DNA of 64,000 bases from assembly GCA_016839555.1 (NCBI GenBank), contig JAEOUA010000011.1, positions 1 to 64,000 of the forward strand, read 5' to 3'. This document shows, one piece after another, positions 9,233 through 18,412 of the stretch. Position 1 is the first letter of the stretch; every line of letters begins with the position of its first letter. This stretch comes from Promethearchaeota archaeon. GTDB taxonomy: Archaea; Asgardarchaeota; Lokiarchaeia; Sigyniarchaeales; SOKP01. Under the pieces are notes generated by a model. The model saw only the letters and a list, made by a program, of their open reading frames with translations, was not told where the DNA came from and did not search any database. A program made the translations under genes and the position numbers.

Positions 9233-10291
9233 ATGGAGTTAAAACAAATAAGCCAAGAGGAGTTAAAATTAATAAAACAATTGGAGAGAGAAACCCATAT
9301 AAGCTCAAGAAGAATCAAAAAATCCTCGGATCGATTTACAAAATATTATTTTAGTTTTGGCGTTTCTGATGGTCATGTAACCCTTCTCTCGTTTTATAAT
9401 CTTAATTTAAAATCCTTTCCAAGAACTATCTTAAAATTTAAGCATCTCTCTGTTTTAGATTTAGAGGGCAATCCCGATGTAATACTGCCCCCAGATTTAT
9501 TACATCTTAAATCGCTTAAGGAATTACGGTTAGCATATTGCAATTATGATACTCTTCCTGATTTCTTTTCGGAATTTAGAGCACTTGAAACCTTAGATTT
9601 ACATAGTAATAAATTGCTTGAAATACCTTCCCAAATAAAGGAGCTAAATACATTACAACAGCTATTCTTAAATGGAAACTCCATAGAAGATATTGGCAAT
9701 GAGAAACCCAATTGTTCTGGATTATTAGAAATATCTCTGAGTAGTAATAAAATCACTCATTTCCCAAACTCTTTATTAAAATTGCTAAATTTAAAATCCC
9801 TCAGTTTAAAATATAATGCCATACCTTCAATACCTTCATCCATTAGCAGACTTTCTTCCCTTGAAAGACTCTCTCTCTCTGGAAACGAGTTAAAATTTTT
9901 GCCCGATTCAATCGAAAAGTTAAGCAAACTTCAAGTCCTTGGACTGGATCACAATAAATTGTGTTATTTACCTTCGAAAATAGGAAATCTAACCCGTCTA
10001 ACATATTTAGATGCTTGCGTGAATAATCTAGAAACATTACCGGATTCAATCTGCAATTTACAAAAGCTAGAATCCTTAATATTAGATGTTAATAATCTCA
10101 AGGAACTTCCAGCAAATTTTACCAACCTTAAAGCTCTCAAAATCTTAAATCTTGATAAAAATCCGAATCTGAAATTGACTCTACCCCAAGAAAGGTTTGT
10201 GAAGGCAGTTAAGCAAGAGTATTGGCGCAGATGGGGGGAGTCAGCAAAAAAAAAATTAGGGAAAATGCGTGAAGATCTTGGGGAAACATAG
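9233..10291 (+). CDS. Leucine-rich-repeat protein (352 aa)
   Basis: After a charged helical start of about 45 residues, roughly eleven leucine-rich repeats of about 23 residues fill the product, with the pattern LxxLxLxxNxLxxLP (for example LERLSLSGNELKFLPDSIE). There is no signal peptide, so it is probably cytosolic and acts in protein-protein contacts. The C-terminus is basic. The gene ends inside the first codons of the downstream nucleotidyltransferase gene (23-base overlap), implying coupled translation, although a functional link is not evident. Proteins of this kind are abundant in Asgard genomes. Its partner is unknown. Confidence 0.88.
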   Translation: MELKQISQEELKLIKQLERETHISSRRIKKSSDRFTKYYFSFGVSDGHVTLLSFYNLNLKSFPRTILKFKHLSVLDLEGNPDVILPPDLLHLKSLKELRLAYCNYDTLPDFFSEFRALETLDLHSNKLLEIPSQIKELNTLQQLFLNGNSIEDIGNEKPNCSGLLEISLSSNKITHFPNSLLKLLNLKSLSLKYNAIPSIPSSISRLSSLERLSLSGNELKFLPDSIEKLSKLQVLGLDHNKLCYLPSKIGNLTRLTYLDACVNNLETLPDSICNLQKLESLILDVNNLKELPANFTNLKALKILNLDKNPNLKLTLPQERFVKAVKQEYWRRWGESAKKKLGKMREDLGET

Positions 10292-11582
10292 ACCATCGAA
10301 GGCAATCATATTAGCAGCAGGAGAAGGTACAAGACTTAAACCAATTACTTCTTCTATCCCTAAACCAATGATCCCTCTTGCTGGAAAACCACTTCTGGAG
10401 CATAATATTTTAGGTTTAAAAAACGCGGGGATTAATGAACTATTAATTATTGTTGGTTATAAAAAGGAACTCATTAAAGGTTATTTTAAAGACGGACAAA
10501 AATTTGGTTTAAGGATCGAATATATTACTCAAGAAGAATATCGTGGTACGGCTCATGCAACTGGATATGCTAAAGAATTTGTAAGGGATGATACTTTTCT
10601 AATGATGTATGGTGATATATTTGTAGATCAAAAAGCTTTCCAAGAAATCATAAAAAACTTTGAAAAAAGCAAAGCTGATGGCTTAATTTCTTTGTTAAAT
10701 GTGGATAATCCTCAAAATTATGGAATTATAACTCTGGATTCTAAAAATTATGTTAAAGAGATCATAGAAAAACCATCACTAGACAGAGAGGTAGGAAACC
10801 TTGCCAATGCAGGAATTTATATTTTTCCATCATTAATTTTTGATGCAATTGATGAGACTACGCTGTCAAAAAGAAATGAATACGAACTTACGGATTCTAT
10901 TGAAATTTTAATAAATAGCTATAATAAACACATAATTGGTTATATAATGAGAGATATTTATTGGAATGATATTGGCTTACCTTGGCAGTTATTAGAAGTC
11001 AATGAATATATATTGAGTACACTAAAAAGAAAAATAGAAGGCAAAATTGAAAAGAATGTCATTATTAAAGGAGATGTATATATTGGTGAAGGAACCATTG
11101 TAAAGTCAGGAACATATTTAAGAGGGCCTTGTTATATTGGAAAAAAATGTATCATTGGACCAAATGCATTCATACGACCAAGTAGCTCTATTCAAAATAA
11201 TTGTCATATCGGTATGAGTGAAATAAAGAATTCTATCATCCTTTCTAATACAAATATCCCACATTTCAATTATATTGGAGATTCTATTATCTGTGATAAT
11301 GTAAATTTAGGAGCAGGAACAAAAATAGCGAATCTAAGATTTGATGATAAAACTGTGAAAGTTTCTATTAAAGGAACTCGAATTAATTCCCCGAGAAACA
11401 AGTTAGGAGCGATAATAGGAGCAAATGTAAAGACCGGGATTAATGTTAGTATTATGTGTGGAAAGAAAATTGGAGAAAATGCTCGAATAGGTCCTCATAC
11501 TCTTGTTCTTGAGGATGTCCCAAAAGATGTCCTATATTATCATGATCCGAAAAGTGGGATAATCAGAAAAGAATTGAAATAA
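10269..11582 (+). CDS. glmU: GlmU-type sugar-1-phosphate nucleotidylyltransferase with left-handed beta-helix domain
   Basis: The N-terminal domain has the nucleotidyltransferase signature AIILAAGEGTRLKPITSSIP near residues 13-32, followed by the product-binding lysine in KPMIPLAGKPLLEH. Residues of about 250-420 are hexapeptide repeats forming a left-handed beta-helix, as in archaeal bifunctional glucose-1-phosphate/GlcNAc-1-phosphate uridylyltransferase-acetyltransferases. The length of 437 fits that family. The product probably makes UDP-GlcNAc or a related activated sugar for glycans. The ATG at 10269 overlaps the LRR gene; a TTG 9 bases further in is an alternative start. Substrate choice between UTP and dTTP sugars cannot be read from the sequence. 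Confidence 0.85.
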   Translation: MKILGKHRPSKAIILAAGEGTRLKPITSSIPKPMIPLAGKPLLEHNILGLKNAGINELLIIVGYKKELIKGYFKDGQKFGLRIEYITQEEYRGTAHATGYAKEFVRDDTFLMMYGDIFVDQKAFQEIIKNFEKSKADGLISLLNVDNPQNYGIITLDSKNYVKEIIEKPSLDREVGNLANAGIYIFPSLIFDAIDETTLSKRNEYELTDSIEILINSYNKHIIGYIMRDIYWNDIGLPWQLLEVNEYILSTLKRKIEGKIEKNVIIKGDVYIGEGTIVKSGTYLRGPCYIGKKCIIGPNAFIRPSSSIQNNCHIGMSEIKNSIILSNTNIPHFNYIGDSIICDNVNLGAGTKIANLRFDDKTVKVSIKGTRINSPRNKLGAIIGANVKTGINVSIMCGKKIGENARIGPHTLVLEDVPKDVLYYHDPKSGIIRKELK

Positions 11583-11721
11583 TATCTTTTCTTCTGAAAA
11601 TTTTATAAAATGACGATTCCCTCAAGCGTTATATTAATCCTATAATCAAACAAAATCTTAATTTATAGCATAATATTTATAAAACTAATTAACAAATTGA
11701 AAATGGTGAAATGTTAATTTT

Positions 11722-13200
11722 ATGAATTTTGATGATTTTGAGCTAATTTATCGAGAGAATAGAGTTGAAATCAAGGATAAAGAAAAAATTGTAGAAGAAT
11801 TAAAAAACAAAATTGGAGAGAAAAATGTTTCAACAGAAAAAATTGATATTTTAGCATATACTAGGGATACTTCTTTAATCTCACTTAATTGGACCATAGA
11901 GGGAAAACTGGCAGGTCTTCCGGATATAATTACGTTTCCTGAAAATATTGCTCATATAAAAGATATTTTAGAAATTGCTAATCGTGAAAAAATCCCAATT
12001 GTCCCTTTCGCAGAAGGTTCTGGGGTAGTTGGAGGGGCCATTCCCCTTAGAGGCGGAATTATTATCGATATGAAGCGATTTAATAAAATTTTAGAGATCA
12101 ACGATAAAAATCTCACCGTGACAGTTCAAACAGGGGTAAACGGAATGAATTTAGAGCGCTATTTAAATGCCAAAGGATATACGGGTGGACATATCCCCCA
12201 ATCTTTATATACTTCTTCAGTAGGAGGATGGATTGCTCATAAAGCTGCAGGTCAGTTTTCTACTAAATACGGTAAAATCGAAGATATTGTTCTAGGAATG
12301 AAAGTTGTGCTCCCAACTGGAGAACTTATTACTTTTGATCCAATAGCAAGAGCTGCCACTGGCCCGCAATTGGATAAATATTTCATAGGAAGCGAGGGAA
12401 CTTTAGGAATTGTAACTGAAGCGACTTTAAAAATATGGCCTTATCCAGAAAAAAGAACCTTAGTTTCGTACACATTTCCAACCATTGAAGAATCATTAAA
12501 TGCAACACGACAGATTATGCGTGAAAATGTATATCCTGCCGTTATCAGAATTTATGATGCCGATGAAACTATGCGGCATTTTGAAAATACTGAAAAGGCA
12601 AAAGATAAAGTAATGACTGTGTTTGTGTGTGAAGGAAATCAAAGATTGGTAGATTTAGAAGAGCAAATTACTCGAGAAAAATGTGAAGAAAATTCGGGAG
12701 TTGATTGCGAAGAAGAACCTGTTGAACATTGGTTTGAAACACGATTTAGAGTCACTGAAACTTCCATGTTTCCCCCATATAAGATTGTCGCAGATACGAT
12801 TGAGGTCTCTGTTATGTGGGATCGAGCGGCAGAATTATACCATTCTGTTGTTGATGCAACCAAAAAAGTAGAAGGAAATCTTTTAGTAAGTGCTCATGTC
12901 TCTCATTTCTATCCTAATGGAGTGGGTTTTTATTTCACATTTGGAGGTGTCCCGGGAAAGGAAAAGTCGCAATTTGACTTTTACAAAGAATGTTGGGATG
13001 CCACAATTAAAGCAACATTAGAAGCAGGAGGTTCTATTTCACATCATCATGGTATCGGCATCAATAGAAGTCATTGGATGAAAGAAGAATGGGATGGGGG
13101 TCTCGAGATTATGCAGAAATTCAAAAAAATCTTAGATCCAAATAATATATTTAATCCAGGAAAGATTTATGAGAAGACTTGGAAAGGAGGAAATGAATAA
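11722..13200 (+). CDS. FAD-binding oxidase of the alkyl-DHAP synthase / GlcD type
   Basis: The N-terminal half is a vanillyl-alcohol-oxidase-type FAD domain (PDIITFPENIAHIKDIL, then IVPFAEGSGVVGGAIP). The central motif SSVGGWIAHKAAGQFSTKYG and the C-terminal SHHHGIGINRSHW resemble alkyldihydroxyacetonephosphate synthase, where the HHH motif is part of the active site. GlcD/lactate-dehydrogenase-like oxidases share the same fold. The downstream Fe-S gene starts 3 bases after this stop, and an FGGY kinase follows. The set therefore suggests oxidation of a hydroxyacid or glycerol-3-phosphate feeding electrons to the Fe-S partner. True ether-lipid synthase activity is an alternative. Confidence 0.82.
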   Translation: MNFDDFELIYRENRVEIKDKEKIVEELKNKIGEKNVSTEKIDILAYTRDTSLISLNWTIEGKLAGLPDIITFPENIAHIKDILEIANREKIPIVPFAEGSGVVGGAIPLRGGIIIDMKRFNKILEINDKNLTVTVQTGVNGMNLERYLNAKGYTGGHIPQSLYTSSVGGWIAHKAAGQFSTKYGKIEDIVLGMKVVLPTGELITFDPIARAATGPQLDKYFIGSEGTLGIVTEATLKIWPYPEKRTLVSYTFPTIEESLNATRQIMRENVYPAVIRIYDADETMRHFENTEKAKDKVMTVFVCEGNQRLVDLEEQITREKCEENSGVDCEEEPVEHWFETRFRVTETSMFPPYKIVADTIEVSVMWDRAAELYHSVVDATKKVEGNLLVSAHVSHFYPNGVGFYFTFGGVPGKEKSQFDFYKECWDATIKATLEAGGSISHHHGIGINRSHWMKEEWDGGLEIMQKFKKILDPNNIFNPGKIYEKTWKGGNE

Positions 13201-13202
13201 AA

Positions 13203-14543
13203 ATGGAAGAATTAAAAAAGTATAAGTGGATGATTCCCCTTATCTCGGGAGCAGAAAGACATGTAAGAAGAAAACTCTTAAATAACCTTCGAAAAAAGAA
13301 GGATCATTTTTATCCGGAAGGAGATTATAACGCTGATGTTAAAAATCTGATTAATTGCATGCTTTGTCCAAATATGTGTCGATTTGATTGCGGAACCCTT
13401 CAAGCGGCAGGTAAAGAAACAATCGGGCCTGCATATAAATCCCGGATTGGATATTTACTCACAATAGGAAAAATCAATCCCGAAGATCCTGAAAACAAAG
13501 AATTTATTGATTTAATGTATAAGTGTTCAAATGAAGAAAATTGTAAGATATGGTGCCCTTTTGATTTTTCCGTTGTTTCATTGCTGGAAACTGTGAGAGA
13601 TGATATAAATGAAAAGGGATTAATGCCAGACTACTGTAAAGAACAAATTAAAAAACTAAAAGACACGGGGACTATAGAAGACTATAATATTTTCAAAACC
13701 TATGAAGAGAAAAATATAGAGAATATTAATACTAAAGGTGATGATGAAGTTTTCTATTATATTGGCTGCGAAACGATGAAATTTCCAGAAGTGGTCCAAG
13801 CCAATATAGAAATATTAAAGCGGGCAGGTGTTAAGTTTTCAACAAATTTAGATGAACGAGTATGTTGTGCGGCGCCAGCATTAAATATAAGGGATTTTGA
13901 CACGGTTAAACAACTAGCAGATAAAAATATTGAATTAATCAAAAAAACAGGATCAAAAATAGTTGTTTCTGATTGTCCTGGATGCGTTCATGCTCTTACA
14001 AAAAGATATCAACAAACAGGAACAGTAAATGGAGAATATATTCGTAAGGAACGAGTAAAGGAGGTAACTGAACTTCCAGGAGATTTCTCACGCAATATAT
14101 TCGAAGATGGTCCCGAAGTGATTCATATCGTCGAATATATTAAACGTTTGGTTGATCAAGGTTCTCTAACTTTGAAAAATGTTCCAGAAAAATATCAAAC
14201 GGTCACAATTCACGATCCTTGTCTCTTAGCAAGGAATTTGAATGATATTGAATCCATTAGAGCTATCCTTAACGCGATACCAAATTTAAAGATAAGTGAA
14301 CCGATTTATAATAAAGAAGATACTCATTGCTGCGGGTGGAGTGGAACAGTTCATTGGGCAGATAAAGAAATTGCTATAAAGGAATCTGAAAATAGGATTA
14401 AAGAATTAAAAGATTCAGGATCAGATATAATCATAACTGCTTGTCCAACCTGTGAATTAGGTTTAGCTTATGGTATCGATGAACAGGAAAAAAGTAAAAT
14501 TGAAATAATAGATCTCTCTGAATTATTAATGAAAGCTTTATAA
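13203..14543 (+). CDS. GlpC/HdrD-like Fe-S oxidoreductase with two CCG domains
   Basis: The N-terminal part holds cysteines for iron-sulfur clusters (CMLCPNMCRFDCG near residue 50 and CSNEENCKIWCPF near residue 110). Two cysteine-rich CCG modules follow: VCCAAPAL with a downstream DCPGC, and HCCGWSG with a downstream ACPTC. This layout is that of GlpC, GlcF, LutA and HdrD, which pass electrons from a flavoprotein partner toward a membrane carrier or heterodisulfide. The partner is almost certainly the FAD oxidase immediately upstream. No transmembrane helix is visible. The final electron acceptor is unknown. Confidence 0.87.
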   Translation: MEELKKYKWMIPLISGAERHVRRKLLNNLRKKKDHFYPEGDYNADVKNLINCMLCPNMCRFDCGTLQAAGKETIGPAYKSRIGYLLTIGKINPEDPENKEFIDLMYKCSNEENCKIWCPFDFSVVSLLETVRDDINEKGLMPDYCKEQIKKLKDTGTIEDYNIFKTYEEKNIENINTKGDDEVFYYIGCETMKFPEVVQANIEILKRAGVKFSTNLDERVCCAAPALNIRDFDTVKQLADKNIELIKKTGSKIVVSDCPGCVHALTKRYQQTGTVNGEYIRKERVKEVTELPGDFSRNIFEDGPEVIHIVEYIKRLVDQGSLTLKNVPEKYQTVTIHDPCLLARNLNDIESIRAILNAIPNLKISEPIYNKEDTHCCGWSGTVHWADKEIAIKESENRIKELKDSGSDIIITACPTCELGLAYGIDEQEKSKIEIIDLSELLMKAL

Positions 14544-14570
14544 TATTATAAATTTCTTTTTTCTTTTAGG

Positions 14571-14603
14571 TTTGTTTTAAGTTTGTTTTAAGTTTGTTTT
14601 AAG
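14571..14603 (+). repeat. Three tandem copies of an 11-base unit
   Basis: TTTGTTTTAAG occurs three times in direct succession, followed by a degenerate fourth copy. It begins about 27 bases after the Fe-S gene stop. It is T-rich on the plus strand, so it may act in termination, or simply be a slippage-prone microsatellite. Confidence 0.75.
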
Positions 14604-14725
14604 TTTCTTTTTGAAAAAAACCTAATATTTCTATAATTTATTATTAAGTGAAAGTTATTTAAATTAAAAAATTTAAATTTAAAATAAAAATAAAAATAAA
14701 AAAATAGTATAAGAGTGAATTAATA

Positions 14726-16180
14726 ATGTTATTACTAGTTTTTGACTGCGGAACGACTGGTACGCGTTCAATTTTATTTGATATTAATGGAAAAGAAGTT
14801 TCTAGGGCATATGAAGAATATCAGATTCCACAACAGCCTGTTGGCATCTCAGAACAAAATCCGATTATATGGTGGAATGCAATAAAAAATACTTGCAACC
14901 AAGCAATAAAGAATAAGAATATAAATCTTGATGACATAATTGGAATATCTGCTGCGTTCCATCGTGCAACTACAACGCTCATTGATAAGAATGGAGATAT
15001 TTTACTTGATGCATTAACATGGATGGACGAAAGAGAATCCACTAGTTTCGAAGGATTTCAAGAAGAAGGGGGATTACGGAGAATAATTCCAAAATTAATC
15101 TGGATTAAGAGGAATAGACCAGAGATATTTGATAATGCATCTAAAATTATATTCCCTGACACATATACTTACATGAAGTTATGTGGAAAAGAGTTATGCG
15201 CTACAGATCCAACAAACGGTATTTATGGGATTATGAATAAAGAAACATTGGACTGGGATGAAGGTCTTGGTGAACAATTTGGTTTACCCGTGGATCTTTG
15301 GCCTGAGCTACGTAACCCAGGTGAAATCATTGGTGAATTAACAAGCGAAGCCGCAAAAGAACTTGGTTTAAAAGCAAACATTCCGATTATACAGGGAGGT
15401 GGAGATCAACAATGTGCATCCTTAGGAATGGGAGTTATGGATAAGGGGCAAGCGAAAGTTACGACGGGCACAGGCACGTTCGTTGATGTTTGTACTGGCG
15501 ATGAAATAATCCAACCTGTTGGAGATTTTCCAATTTTTCCATTACCTCACGTCATTAAAGGTAAGTGGTTTCTAGAAGGTGTGATGCCTGGTACTGGAAG
15601 TATGTTACAAACATATGCGAGAAACTTTTCACAGTTACAAATTAAAGAAAGTGAAAATGTATATGATGTTTTAACAAAAGAAGCGGAACAAGCCCCCCCT
15701 GGGAGCAATGGCTTACTATTTGTCCCACTTTATATTTTTAGGAAGGGGACAATTCACGGTTTGGGATGGCATCATAATAGAACACATTTCGCACGAGCAA
15801 TTATGGAAAGCGCTGCTTTAAGTGCGAATATGTACTTAGGTTTATTAGAAGGAATGGCAAAAATTAAATTAACTGAGTTAAAATCTGATGGAGGCGCAAT
15901 GAATTCTGACTTTTGGGCACAGATATTCGCAGACATTATAGGAAAGAAGATATTAGTCCCTGAAAATAGAGATGGTGCTGCCTTAGGAGCCGCAATATTA
16001 GGATTTCATGGAACTAAGTCTTATGGAAGCTTTGATGACGCAATAGAGAAAATGGTTCGATTTGAAAAAGAGTTTAATCCCATAAAAGCGAATTCAAAAA
16101 TTTACAAGAAGCTTGTGCGAGTATTCATGCCACTAGTGCTAAAAACAGACGAGGAAAAAAGAGTAACCAAAGATCTTTAA
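14726..16180 (+). CDS. FGGY-family carbohydrate kinase (glycerol/xylulose kinase-like)
   Basis: The N-terminus has the phosphate-binding motif FDCGTTGTRSILFD and the C-terminal lobe has the FGGY signature region (SDGGAMNSDFWAQIFADIIG followed by DGAALGAAILG). GGGDQQCASLGMGV contains the expected catalytic aspartate. The length of 484 matches glycerol and xylulokinases. Beside an FAD oxidase and a GlpC-like protein, glycerol kinase is an attractive reading: glycerol to glycerol-3-phosphate, then oxidation. The sequence alone does not exclude a pentulose or other polyol. A broken second kinase tail lies just downstream. Confidence 0.85.
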   Translation: MLLLVFDCGTTGTRSILFDINGKEVSRAYEEYQIPQQPVGISEQNPIIWWNAIKNTCNQAIKNKNINLDDIIGISAAFHRATTTLIDKNGDILLDALTWMDERESTSFEGFQEEGGLRRIIPKLIWIKRNRPEIFDNASKIIFPDTYTYMKLCGKELCATDPTNGIYGIMNKETLDWDEGLGEQFGLPVDLWPELRNPGEIIGELTSEAAKELGLKANIPIIQGGGDQQCASLGMGVMDKGQAKVTTGTGTFVDVCTGDEIIQPVGDFPIFPLPHVIKGKWFLEGVMPGTGSMLQTYARNFSQLQIKESENVYDVLTKEAEQAPPGSNGLLFVPLYIFRKGTIHGLGWHHNRTHFARAIMESAALSANMYLGLLEGMAKIKLTELKSDGGAMNSDFWAQIFADIIGKKILVPENRDGAALGAAILGFHGTKSYGSFDDAIEKMVRFEKEFNPIKANSKIYKKLVRVFMPLVLKTDEEKRVTKDL

Positions 16181-16359
16181 CAAATTTTTACTTAATTCAA
16201 AAACTGAAGAAACTTAAGCGTGTAACCAAAAAATAAATAGGGATTATCAAATTAGTTAATTATATAAGGAGACTAATTCTATTATGAATATATAAAGGTT
16301 TTCTAGGCGATGACTAGAGGCTTTGTGGATTTCATCTAATTTAAGATGAGAATATAGAA

Positions 16360-16611
16360 AAAGAAATATACTACTTAGATGATGTTATTGGAAAAAAGAT
16401 TTTAGTACCATAAGTCAAAGATGGAGCAGCCTTAGGAGCTGCCTTTATAGCGGGATTAAAAACTGGTTTTTGGAAATCTAAAGAATATATTAAGAATTTA
16501 TACAAGGTTGGCGAGGTTTATAAACCACAAATCAACGAAAAGGAACGAAATACATTATATGAAACATGGAAGGATATAGTCTCAAGATCTCTAAATTATG
16601 TGAAAATCTAA
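16360..16611 (+). pseudogene. C-terminal remnant of a second FGGY kinase
   Basis: The plus-strand frame reads DVIGKKILVP, then a TAA at 16411-16413, then VKDGAALGAAFIAGL and a helical tail ending in TAA at 16609-16611. It aligns directly with IIGKKILVPENRDGAALGAAILG in the intact kinase upstream. The N-terminal four-fifths are missing, and the remaining part has an in-frame stop. The C-terminal tail differs from that of the intact kinase, so this is a decayed paralogue rather than a recent exact duplicate. Confidence 0.8.
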
Positions 16612-16638
16612 ATTGAAACATCGTCAATATCCATATTA

Positions 16639-16660
16639 TTTTTTTTTTATTAATTTTTTT
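16639..16660 (+). terminator. T-tract downstream of the kinase remnant
   Basis: T runs of 10 (16639-16648) and 7 (16654-16660) bases fit an archaeal oligo-dT terminator for plus-strand transcription. It could be a relic of the decayed kinase gene. Confidence 0.35.
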
Positions 16661-16668
16661 CTAAGCTC

Positions 16669-16761
16669 TTACGAAGTTAGATTCCATATTTTTTTAATTC
16701 TATTTCTAATTGTTTTCTCATCTACATTAATTCTTTCAGCAATTTGTGATATGGAATACAT
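16669..16761 (-). pseudogene. Helix-turn-helix remnant (30 codons)
   Basis: The minus-strand ATG at 16761 encodes MYSISQIAERINVDEKTIRN and a short basic tail ending IWNLTS. The pattern ISQIAERINVDEKTIRNRIK is a textbook helix-turn-helix, as in MerR/AsnC/resolvase-type domains. The frame is open only about nine codons further upstream. It is most likely a fragment of a former regulator or transposon resolvase, though a real HTH micro-protein cannot be excluded. Confidence 0.55.
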
Positions 16762-16794
16762 TTTAATTTGTAAACTCTTATTGTTTTAATTAGT

Positions 16795-16828
16795 AAACTC
16801 TGATTATAAACAATTAAAAACAGAGTTT
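16795..16828. repeat. Short inverted repeat (8-base arms, 18-base loop)
   Basis: AAACTCTG at 16795-16802 pairs with CAGAGTTT at 16821-16828. A further copy of the sequence GTAAACTCT lies at 16770-16778. The element is 48 bases beyond the radical SAM stop on the minus strand and just upstream of the HTH remnant. It could be a terminator hairpin or an operator remnant. Confidence 0.4.
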
Positions 16829-16875
16829 GAGAAAAGAAAAAGTCCTTAATTCGCAAGAGAACAATCAGTACCTAT

Positions 16876-17799
16876 TTATTTTGGAAAATTAAACAATTTT
16901 CTTGCTTTATCAACTGTCCCAGAATCAAAGTTCCTAAATAAAGCATAAGCAGCAATCGGTACAACACATCCGCAATTTTCACATAATAGGGGTGAATTTC
17001 CCATGACACAAAACTTTTGTCTTCCATCTGGATAGAAACTTTTTATTTGACCGACTTTGAATACACAATGTGGCACAAATTCTTTTGACAGGTATAATTC
17101 TAGCATTTTTTTTGAATAAAAAATGAAATTTCCATATTTACTCATTACTTTTAGAATGCTTTTTATTGCCTCTCTTAACATCTCTCCTTTTAATATTAAA
17201 GGGTCGTGAGGATAACCCGTATATAACTGAAAAACAAGCCCAGATGCACCATTATCATGAGCAATTTTAGCAATATCCTCAATTTCTTTATAATTCAGTG
17301 TCATTATGGCAGAAGTGACAACAGGATGGAATTCCCGAATATTTTTTAAGACTTTATCAAAAACCTTCGCACACCTTATCTTGTCATGAGTTTCCTTAGT
17401 TCCATCTAAACTCACCCAATATTTTGGTTGTTTTTGCCCCTTAAATCGAGGTAATTTCATGACTCCATTTGAGACTACTTGGACTGAGGAGAAAATTTTA
17501 ATTGCTTCTTTTATAAGGTCTGTTCTTAAAGTAGGTTCTCCACCGGTTAAGATGGCTATTTTTGTTCCTAATTTTTTATGGTATTTAAAAATCTTAATCC
17601 ATTCTTCGTTCGATAACTCTTTTCTTTTACTATTTAATTCCGTTGTTGAGGAGAAAAAGTAACAATGTTTACATTTTAAGTTACATTGCCAAGTTAAATC
17701 ATAATTCACATAGAATGGAACCTTCCTTAGTATCGATTTTAAAAAGGAAGGAGCCATGGAAATAAAACTTATTATATTCTTCACTTTAAATAATCCCAT
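16876..17799 (-). CDS. Radical SAM protein (307 aa)
   Basis: CNLKCKHC near residue 39 is the CxxxCxxC site for the SAM-binding 4Fe-4S cluster. TGGEPTLR is the downstream glycine-rich SAM motif, and YWVSLDG matches the strand-4 region of SPASM-type enzymes. A C-terminal cysteine set (HCVFKVGQ, KFCVMG, CENCGC) could hold an auxiliary cluster. The enzyme would perform radical chemistry on an unidentified substrate, with peptide or cofactor modification most common for this architecture. It stands alone between two decayed regions, so context does not suggest a substrate. The ATG at 17799 gives a short hydrophobic-amphipathic N-terminus before the barrel. Confidence 0.87.
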   Translation of the reverse strand: MGLFKVKNIISFISMAPSFLKSILRKVPFYVNYDLTWQCNLKCKHCYFFSSTTELNSKRKELSNEEWIKIFKYHKKLGTKIAILTGGEPTLRTDLIKEAIKIFSSVQVVSNGVMKLPRFKGQKQPKYWVSLDGTKETHDKIRCAKVFDKVLKNIREFHPVVTSAIMTLNYKEIEDIAKIAHDNGASGLVFQLYTGYPHDPLILKGEMLREAIKSILKVMSKYGNFIFYSKKMLELYLSKEFVPHCVFKVGQIKSFYPDGRQKFCVMGNSPLLCENCGCVVPIAAYALFRNFDSGTVDKARKLFNFPK

Positions 17800-18130
17800 T
17801 ATTAAAAAATAAAATTTGATATTTTATAAAAATTTTATAAAAAGACATAATTTTAAACTCCTGATTCTAATTATTTGATCTTTGTTCCATTCCTTTTTTT
17901 TTATAAGAGATATAATAATCTTAGAGTCTATTTAGAATGTACAGCTTATTGATATAATATATATAGATTTATTTCCCCAATAAAACAATGGAGGTTTGAT
18001 TCCATTTTTTTCAAAAAAATAGATTTATTTTATTTCAAGCAGACCAGGTTTGCTCTATTGCTTTAATAAACTTCAAAAAAAATATATCTGATATAACAGG
18101 AATCGCCTAAAAGTGATAGCACGGTGATAA
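17800..18130. other. Intergenic, no gene seen
   Basis: AT-rich sequence upstream of the radical SAM gene. There are only very short frames, and no tRNA or repeat was recognised. Confidence 0.5.
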
Positions 18131-18262
18131 CACAAAATCATATTTTTTCCATTTTTAAATTATGAATTGGAATATTATGATGTAACAGCTAAGCAGGATA
18201 AAGGCGCAAATCTACCAGAATTAGCTGATAGATTTATAAATTGGATAAATAAGATCCATTAA
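18131..18262 (+). pseudogene. Possible C-terminal remnant of a Ras-like small GTPase
   Basis: After a TAA at 18128 the plus frame reads HKIIFFPFLNYELEYYDVTA, then KQDKGANLPELADRFINW and INKIH before TAA at 18260-18262. YYDVTAK followed by an amphipathic helix resembles the G5 (SAK) box and last helix of Ras/Rab-type GTPases. Nothing upstream encodes G1-G4, so the copy is dead. Other Rossmann-like folds could give a similar tail, so the family call is tentative. Confidence 0.4.
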
Positions 18263-18412
18263 AAATAAAAAATAAGGGATATATTGAATAAAGAAGTATT
18301 AGTATAGAAATTACTAAATTAAGTGTTAGAGTGTCCCTAATGCTCGATTATTAAAAAAGATAGGGGGGGTTCGAATCCTAATTTTTACTTAGAAATCTTT
18401 ATTTCAAATTTT

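Noticed and set aside
18340..18395. tRNA-like T-loop sequence GGTTCGAATCC
   Set aside because: The flanking bases do not form a 5-base T stem, and no acceptor, D or anticodon arm could be folded upstream.
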